Positions 5,877-10,354 of a stretch of DNA of 10,354 bases are shown here, one piece after another. Source of the stretch: an uncultured Verrucomicrobiota bacterium. Lineage in GTDB: Bacteria; Verrucomicrobiota; Kiritimatiellia; RFP12; UBA1067. A model generated the notes under the pieces. It saw only the letters and a program-made list of their open reading frames with translations, did not search any database and was not told where the DNA came from. The position numbers were made by a program, and so were the translations under genes. The stretch lies in assembly GCA_946615275.1 (NCBI GenBank), contig CAMOHV010000021.1, positions 1 through 10,354 of the forward strand, written 5' to 3'. Each line of letters begins with the position of its first letter. Position 1 is the stretch's first letter.

Positions 5877-8800
5877 GAAGGCAGGCAAAGATGATGAAGA
5901 TTCCGTCCAGCAAACGCGGCAGCGCGCTTCTGATAGTCCTCGGAATGCTCTCGTTCATGATCGTGAGCGCCGTGGCGTTCTCCGTCTACATGCGCATGAG
6001 CAGGGCGCCGAGCTCGTATCTGCGCAGGAACGTGTCTTCACAGCACCTCGTGAAGGCCGCGCTCGCCCGCGCGATCGAGGACATCGACGACAAGATCGGC
6101 AACGACCCATACCCCGGCGTGGGGCCCAACGCCACAGACCACATCCTCAGGCACACCGCGCACGACCGCCAGACATTTGAAGGCTACGGCAACACGTGGA
6201 ACAACCGAGTCTTCTGCCCGTATGCCGACAGGGGAAACACCCCTGGCAAATCTCCTGACACGCGGCTCAATCCGAACATCACCGACGATTCCGGCGAAAG
6301 CCACCAGTATGTCGATTTCGACACCACCGCCGCAGTCCTCTCGCTCGAGGCCCTCGGCTACATCCCCGCCCCGATCGTGAACCAGGCGCGCTATTGGAGC
6401 CGGCGCACCGAGACGGCGCGCTGGCGGCGCTTCAACTACGACCTCGGCCGCTGGGCGTACGTCGCGATCAACGTCTCCGATCTTCTCGACATCAACTCCA
6501 TCCATGCCTACACCAACCGCAACTCCGGCGATTTCGGCCGCCTTTCGCTCGCCTCCGCCGTGAAGAACGCCAACGGCACTCCGCAGGACTTCGACAACTT
6601 CGTGAAGAACCGCGGCGGCACGGAGGGCCAGGTGCCGTTCACCTCCGTCATGGACTTCAACCTGGCCCTGCAGAGCTCCGGCCCCGTGGATTCGCCGTTC
6701 TTCGACTGGATCACAAAGGGTGGAAACAACGGTTTCTACGGCGGCTCCGTCAGCAACCAGGTGGCCCCGCTTCTTTTCGTCACAGACTCCTGGTATCCAT
6801 CCACCAATTCGTTCCGCAAAGGCTACAGTCCAGACAACGACAAGACGTACTACCTTTCGCGCCCGGAAGACCAGCCTTTCGCCAAGTCCGATTTCAACAA
6901 GGAGTCGGGATTCGACAACATCCTCCTGATGATGGAAATGGGCGACCTGTTCCCGTATCAGCTCCACGCCGTCGGCATGGCGTGTCTCTTCGACTATCTT
7001 GACAAGGACTCGGTTCCCGTCTCGCTCAGCATGCCGTGCACGGAGGCAGTGCCCATGATCATGGGCATGTGCCCCATATTCAACGAGTTCAAGGTGACCG
7101 TCGAGAAGGGCAATGTCGATCGCAAGCCTCTCGGCGGCAGCACAGAGGAGGCGAAGAAGTACGGCGTGACAACGGAGTACAACATCAAGCTGGATCCTTC
7201 CCGCATTTCGGTCAATGCGGCGGAGCTGTTCTCCTTCAAGCGCCTTGAAGGGAACCGGATGCCCAATGGCTTCAAGGTACAGGCGCTCGTACGGGCGTAT
7301 CTGGGTCCGGCGGGCATGCCCCTCAGGGCTTCCAGCGATTCATCGCCGCTGCGTCCCGACAAGAATGCTTGGAATGCCGGGCCTGGGATGAAGTTCGAGA
7401 ACAACATCCTCACGATTCTCTCAAGCGAGACGCCGATCTCCGCACCACAAGCCACATCGTTCACCGACGGCGAAGGCTCAGAGGCAATCATTGACCAGCC
7501 TGCGGTGATCACGCTTTCCGGAAGTCAGCAGCAGACGCTTTTCTTCAAGCATTACAAGGAGGTCGAGGTCGTCGGCGAGACGGAGAAGACGATCGAGGGC
7601 ACCGAGAAGATAATCGAGTTCCCGTACGCCCCGTATGACGCCACTGGCACGATGGCGTCCTGGAAGGCGACAGACGGCACGTGGGACCGCGCCATAGGCG
7701 ACAAGATGTCGATGAACGTCTCGATGTGGATGCGCGTGCTGGACAAGAATGGCAAAACGGTCGATCTCGCCCCTGCCACGCTGCGAGACGACGAGCTAAA
7801 CTGGACAGCAGGGCTTCTGAACAATCCGCCGAACGCACTCCAGGACATCTATGGCCCGGGTGTGCCGCTTTTGAGCTTCCGCACGGATCTCGCCCTGCCA
7901 TGGAAGCTTGACGACATCAAGAACGAGACGTTCTTCTCCGCCGGCACGAAGGAGTACCCTGTTCAGATCGACACTTCCTCATACGGGGCGCTGTACTGCT
8001 ACGACCCGCGCTACAATTTCGCGCCAGAGGATTGGTATTCCGATTCCAGCCCAGGGGTGAACCCGGATACCTGGTTCCGAAATGTCAGTGACAATCTTCT
8101 AGGTCAGGATGGTCGCGACAACGACATCTTCATGTTCGTCTCGAACCAGGAGTATCTGCAGTCAGTGGGCGAACTGGCGTTCATACCCCGCGTGCAGGAT
8201 CTGAACTCGGGGAACACCATGGCGCTCGGCGGCAACTTCTTCAACCGCGGCCGCTACAATGGGGCGGACTCCACCTTCGCCGACGATGCCCGCAAGGGGT
8301 TCAAGCCCGGCTCCGCCGCCAACAACGCCTTCTTCTGGCGCACATACCGTTCCTATCCGCAGGATGGCGCGGTGCCCGAGAGAGACCCGATCTACGAAAT
8401 TGCCGACAGCGCCGGAAACCGCATCTACGACGACGACGGCCGCGGCCCGCGCGTGAACCCATATACCGACAGCATGGACATCTTCATGGCGGCTGTCGGG
8501 AACACTCCTTACGACTACTGGGCCGCCTCGACGAACAAGTCGCTGGGCACGCAATACGCCAACAACTTCGCCTCCAATCCTTCGGAGGCTCTCAAACACT
8601 GCTTCAACAACGATTCGCCGCTTGCGAAAGTCACGGACAAGGAAATGAGCGGTATTGCGTCCATAATGCATTCGGCCATGATAAATGGCGGCCGCGACTG
8701 GCTTGCCGCCTACAACAGCCTTGACTGGTACGGCGTCGAAAGTGATGGCGATCCGCAGTGCTTCCTCCAGAAATCCAGGAATCTGACGCAGACAGCCATG

Positions 8801-9076
8801 AACGATGTGGATCGCAAGTTCCTCTACAGCTATTGGCGCAACTGCTTCGGCAACCGGCAGCAGCTCTTCATAGTGTTCGTGCGCGCCGAGCCGAGCGTCC
8901 TTGGCGGAGCGCAGCAGGGCGGACGCGCAGTGGCACTCGTCTGGCGAGACCCGGCGCCACCTGTCGGCTACGAAGGCCGCATAGGCCGCGCATACGAGAA
9001 GGAGGTGGAGCATAAGGACAACGATCTGCTCCCGCCCCACCGCACGCGCGTTCTCTTCTACCACCAGTTCGAATAG
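5873..9076 (+). CDS. Very large GspK-like minor pseudopilin (Verru_Chthon cassette protein A-like)
   Basis: About 1067 residues. ATG 5873 has GGGAG (5860-5864) eight bases upstream and a four-base overlap with the previous stop; ATG 5891 or 5894 are possible alternatives. The N-terminus has basic residues, then Arg15-Gly16, then a hydrophobic segment (17-40: SALLIVLGMLSFMIVSAVAF). The +5 position is Ile21 instead of Glu. Loss of Glu+5 is characteristic of GspK, the tip pseudopilin, and of PilX-like proteins. The helix continues into SSQHLVKAALARAIEDID, as in GspK. Typical GspK is about 320 residues; this one carries roughly 700 more, rich in Asn, Asp, Tyr and Trp, with no domain I recognise, ending in RTRVLFYHQFE. 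It is expected to be anchored in the inner membrane and exposed in the periplasm. The resemblance to the Verrucomicrobia cassette protein A family is recalled, not tested. Confidence 0.85.
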   Translation: MRRQAKMMKIPSSKRGSALLIVLGMLSFMIVSAVAFSVYMRMSRAPSSYLRRNVSSQHLVKAALARAIEDIDDKIGNDPYPGVGPNATDHILRHTAHDRQTFEGYGNTWNNRVFCPYADRGNTPGKSPDTRLNPNITDDSGESHQYVDFDTTAAVLSLEALGYIPAPIVNQARYWSRRTETARWRRFNYDLGRWAYVAINVSDLLDINSIHAYTNRNSGDFGRLSLASAVKNANGTPQDFDNFVKNRGGTEGQVPFTSVMDFNLALQSSGPVDSPFFDWITKGGNNGFYGGSVSNQVAPLLFVTDSWYPSTNSFRKGYSPDNDKTYYLSRPEDQPFAKSDFNKESGFDNILLMMEMGDLFPYQLHAVGMACLFDYLDKDSVPVSLSMPCTEAVPMIMGMCPIFNEFKVTVEKGNVDRKPLGGSTEEAKKYGVTTEYNIKLDPSRISVNAAELFSFKRLEGNRMPNGFKVQALVRAYLGPAGMPLRASSDSSPLRPDKNAWNAGPGMKFENNILTILSSETPISAPQATSFTDGEGSEAIIDQPAVITLSGSQQQTLFFKHYKEVEVVGETEKTIEGTEKIIEFPYAPYDATGTMASWKATDGTWDRAIGDKMSMNVSMWMRVLDKNGKTVDLAPATLRDDELNWTAGLLNNPPNALQDIYGPGVPLLSFRTDLALPWKLDDIKNETFFSAGTKEYPVQIDTSSYGALYCYDPRYNFAPEDWYSDSSPGVNPDTWFRNVSDNLLGQDGRDNDIFMFVSNQEYLQSVGELAFIPRVQDLNSGNTMALGGNFFNRGRYNGADSTFADDARKGFKPGSAANNAFFWRTYRSYPQDGAVPERDPIYEIADSAGNRIYDDDGRGPRVNPYTDSMDIFMAAVGNTPYDYWAASTNKSLGTQYANNFASNPSEALKHCFNNDSPLAKVTDKEMSGIASIMHSAMINGGRDWLAAYNSLDWYGVESDGDPQCFLQKSRNLTQTAMNDVDRKFLYSYWRNCFGNRQQLFIVFVRAEPSVLGGAQQGGRAVALVWRDPAPPVGYEGRIGRAYEKEVEHKDNDLLPPHRTRVLFYHQFE
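7050..7067. repeat. Perfect 18-bp palindrome inside the GspK-like gene
   Basis: Half-site TGCCCATGA followed directly by its reverse complement TCATGGGCA, with no spacer. It is fully coding (Val-Pro-Met-Ile-Met-Gly-Met), and methionine/isoleucine codons readily form ATGATCAT, so chance is plausible. Confidence 0.7.
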
Positions 9077-9079
9077 AAT

Positions 9080-9640
9080 ATGAAACTGACAGATGAACAG
9101 AAGGCGGCCGTGGCCGCGTGGTTCGCGGGCGGCGCTTCGCTCGACGAGATGCAGAAGCGCATCGCCGCCGAGTTCGGCGTGCATGTGACGTATCTCGATC
9201 TAAGGCTTTTTGTCGCGGATCTCCCGCAGCCGAAAGAGGCGGTGGAGGATTATGACGGCGGCATGGGGACACGCCGCCCTACCAATGGCGATGCGGAGCT
9301 CGCGGAGGCGGGCGTCGCGCCCGCAGAGGGCGATGCAGAGCTCGGAGAGGGGGGCGTCCCGCCCGCCGATGGCGGCGGTGTGGGGGCACGCCGCCCTACC
9401 GATGGCGATGCGGAAGATGCCGGTAGCGTCACAGTCTCGCTCGATCCAATCACTCCGGCCGGAGTGATGGCCGCGGGCGGCGTAACGTTCTCTGACGGCA
9501 CGTCCGGCAAGTGGTATCTCGACCGCTACGGGCGCCTGGGCTTGAGCGGGGTGCCTGAAGGGTATCGCCCGTCGCCAGAGGATGGCGCTCTCTTCCAGTC
9601 GCGGCTAGTGGAACTCCTACAGTCCAAGGGCCTCATGTGA
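9080..9640 (+). CDS. Conserved hypothetical protein with repeat-built linker
   Basis: About 186 residues in three parts. Residues 1-55 (MKLTDEQKAAVAAWFAGGASL...) are helical and resemble a small helix-turn-helix-like module; they also include YLDLRLFVADL. Residues about 56-112 are a low-complexity Gly/Ala/Asp/Glu/Pro linker made of two copies of a palindrome-encoded peptide (GG-x-G-x-RRPT-x-GDAE) and a 14-residue tandem duplication. Residues about 115-186 look folded: VTVSLDPITPAGVMAAGGVTFSDG, then KWYLDRYGRLGL, GYRPSPEDGALFQ and a final helix. I recall similar small proteins in Verrucomicrobia with comparable ends and a plain linker, but no known function. No signal peptide or membrane segment is seen, so it is probably cytoplasmic. 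No clear Shine-Dalgarno precedes ATG 9080, which sits three bases after the previous stop. Its end overlaps the fumarase start as GTGA. Confidence 0.8.
   Translation: MKLTDEQKAAVAAWFAGGASLDEMQKRIAAEFGVHVTYLDLRLFVADLPQPKEAVEDYDGGMGTRRPTNGDAELAEAGVAPAEGDAELGEGGVPPADGGGVGARRPTDGDAEDAGSVTVSLDPITPAGVMAAGGVTFSDGTSGKWYLDRYGRLGLSGVPEGYRPSPEDGALFQSRLVELLQSKGLM
9257..9297 (+). repeat. Palindromic (REP-like) repeat, copy A, in frame within a gene
   Basis: Stem arms GGCGGCATG (9257-9265) and CACGCCGCC (9270-9278) flank a GGGA loop, with one mismatched position in the stem. The tail CTACCAATGGCGATGCGGA completes a 41-bp unit that matches copy B at 9374-9414 at 37 of 41 positions. All four differences are transitions. 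It encodes GGMGTRRPTNGDA. Confidence 0.85.
9287..9370 (+). repeat. Tandem duplication of a 42-bp coding unit
   Basis: Two adjacent 42-bp units (9287-9328 and 9329-9370) encode GDAELAEAGVAPAE and GDAELGEGGVPPAD, differing at four residues. The GDAE start is also the end of the flanking palindromic units, so the linker appears to have grown by repeated copying of this segment. Confidence 0.8.
9374..9414 (+). repeat. Palindromic (REP-like) repeat, copy B, in frame within a gene
   Basis: Stem arms GGCGGTGTG (9374-9382) and CACGCCGCC (9387-9395) flank a GGGG loop; a G-T wobble replaces one pair. It begins exactly 117 bases (39 codons) after copy A and is in the same frame, encoding GGVGARRPTDGDA. 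No T-run follows, so it is not a standard terminator. Confidence 0.85.
9449..9468. repeat. Perfect 20-bp palindrome upstream of the fumarase gene
   Basis: Half-site ATCACTCCGG is followed immediately by its reverse complement CCGGAGTGAT. It lies within the coding region for Ile-Thr-Pro-Ala-Gly-Val-Met and about 170 bases before the fumarase GTG. It could be an operator-like dyad, a hairpin, or coincidence; nothing else in the sequence decides. Confidence 0.75.
9626..9630 (+). promoter_or_regulatory. Ribosome binding site for the GTG at 9637
   Basis: AAGGG lies six bases before GTG 9637, inside the end of the preceding gene. Together with the GTGA overlap it supports GTG as the real fumarase start. 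Confidence 0.55.
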
Positions 9641-10354
9641 AAAAGCTTGTTGCTGAGATCGCCGATTTCATCGGGCGGACGTCCAGCACGCTCCCCTCGG
9701 ATGCCCTCGCGGCGCTCAAGTCGGCCCATCGCCGCGAGGCGAAGGGCTCATCCGCGAAGATGATCCTCTCGACGATCCTCGAGAACGCGAAGGTGGCCGC
9801 CAAGGCCGGGACGCCGCTCTGCCAGGACACCGGGACGCTGACGTTCTTCGTGGACGAGCGTCTTCGCAGGAAGGCGACGCCGGAGGTGTTCGCCCAGGCC
9901 GTCGCCCTCGCGACCGAGAGGGGCTGGCTTCGCCGCAACACGATCGACTCCATAAGCGGCGTCTCGATAGACACGAACGTCTGCCCCGGTGCGCCCGTGG
10001 TGCACTATGGGCGATTCGAGAACATCCGGCTTTTGATGAAGGGCGGGGGAAGCGAGAACATGAGCGCGCAGTTCTCCCTGCCAGACGTCTCTCTTGGGGC
10101 GGCGCGCGATCTGGACGGAGTCCGGCGGGCGGTCCTCTCCGCAGTGCATCGCGCGCAGGGCTATGGCTGCGCCCCTGGCATACTGGGGGTCGCAATCGGC
10201 GGCGACCGCGCAAGTGGCTACGAGGAGGCGAAGCATCAGCTTCTGCGGAGTCTTTCGGACGTCAATCCCGATCCGCGACTTGCGCGCCTTGAGAGGCGTA
10301 TCCTGAAGGAGGCCAATTCGCTTGGGATAGGCCCGATGGGGCTTGGCGGCAAGA
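9637..10354 (+). CDS. Class I fumarate hydratase / L(+)-tartrate dehydratase alpha-type domain (3' truncated)
   Basis: The frame from GTG 9637 stays open to the window end, giving 239 residues of an expected ~280-300. Class I enzymes use a [4Fe-4S] cluster to interconvert fumarate and malate in the cytoplasm, in the TCA cycle or its reductive branch. Visible motifs: CQDTGTLTFF with Cys62, a likely cluster ligand; TNVCPGAPVVHY; KGGGSENMS (135-143); and GCAPGILGVAIGGDR with Cys178, a second ligand, followed by SGYEEAKHQLLR. The third cluster cysteine of the family lies nearer the C-terminus, past the window. The last codons read GLGGK, again a conserved block. In this family the beta domain is either fused or encoded by the next gene; the window cannot show which. 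Fumarase and tartrate dehydratase cannot be told apart by motif here; fumarase is the more common role. It overlaps the preceding stop as GTGA and has no obvious link to secretion. Confidence 0.92.
   Translation, partial: MKKLVAEIADFIGRTSSTLPSDALAALKSAHRREAKGSSAKMILSTILENAKVAAKAGTPLCQDTGTLTFFVDERLRRKATPEVFAQAVALATERGWLRRNTIDSISGVSIDTNVCPGAPVVHYGRFENIRLLMKGGGSENMSAQFSLPDVSLGAARDLDGVRRAVLSAVHRAQGYGCAPGILGVAIGGDRASGYEEAKHQLLRSLSDVNPDPRLARLERRILKEANSLGIGPMGLGGK

Noticed and set aside
8162..9184. Long minus-strand open frame (340 codons) near the end of the GspK-like gene
   Set aside because: Antisense to the GspK-like gene and the start of the next gene, with a Val/Ala/Arg/Glu-biased product showing no recognisable motif. 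The same applies to 2634-3524 and 6038-6967.
9374..9400. Transcription terminator at the GC-rich hairpin
   Set aside because: The stem is strong, but no T-run follows and it lies in frame inside a coding sequence.

Overview
The window is a GC-rich, densely packed, entirely plus-strand gene run. It looks like one long operon for type II secretion / type IV pilus-like (T2SS/T4P) machinery, followed by a small conserved unknown gene and the start of a class I fumarase. No tRNA, rRNA, CRISPR array, transposase or convincing rho-independent terminator is visible. The style of the locus suggests a Verrucomicrobiota/Kiritimatiellota (PVC superphylum) bacterium: many prepilin-like genes in a row, a very large GspK-like protein, and short GC-rich palindromic repeats. 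That assignment is inference from remembered gene styles, not a database result.

Layout. 1-872 is the C-terminal part of a GspF/PilC-type inner-membrane platform protein. From 893 to 9076 there are eight consecutive genes whose products start with a prepilin-type signal or a GspK-like variant of it. 893-2086 is a large GspG-like protein. 2170-2808 is a prepilin with a GspG-type C-terminal loop. 2808-3461 is a cysteine-rich GspG-like prepilin. 3442-4284 is GspH/FimT-like. 4295-4924 is GspI/PilV-like. 4921-5394 is GspJ/PilW-like. 5391-5876 is a compact GspG-like protein. 5873-9076 is a 1067-residue GspK-like protein lacking Glu+5. Genes overlap by 1, 4 or 20 bases or lie 3-20 bases apart. The one exception is an 83-base, AT-rich gap after the first prepilin, filled with a heptameric tandem repeat.

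How the genes fit together. In a canonical T2SS, GspF sits in the inner membrane, GspG builds the pseudopilus, and GspH with the GspI-J-K complex forms its tip. Here that set (F, then three G-like, H-, I-, J- and K-like proteins plus one extra) is expanded, and the K-like subunit is about three times the usual size. Secretin, ATPase and prepilin peptidase genes are not in the window. The organisation recalls the 'Verru_Chthon cassette' A-D families of Verrucomicrobia.

9080-9640 encodes a protein with conserved-looking ends and a low-complexity middle built from two in-frame palindromic repeats and a 14-residue tandem duplication. It carries a perfect 20-bp palindrome. It overlaps the GTG start at 9637 of the alpha-type [4Fe-4S] fumarase/tartrate dehydratase gene, which runs off the window end.
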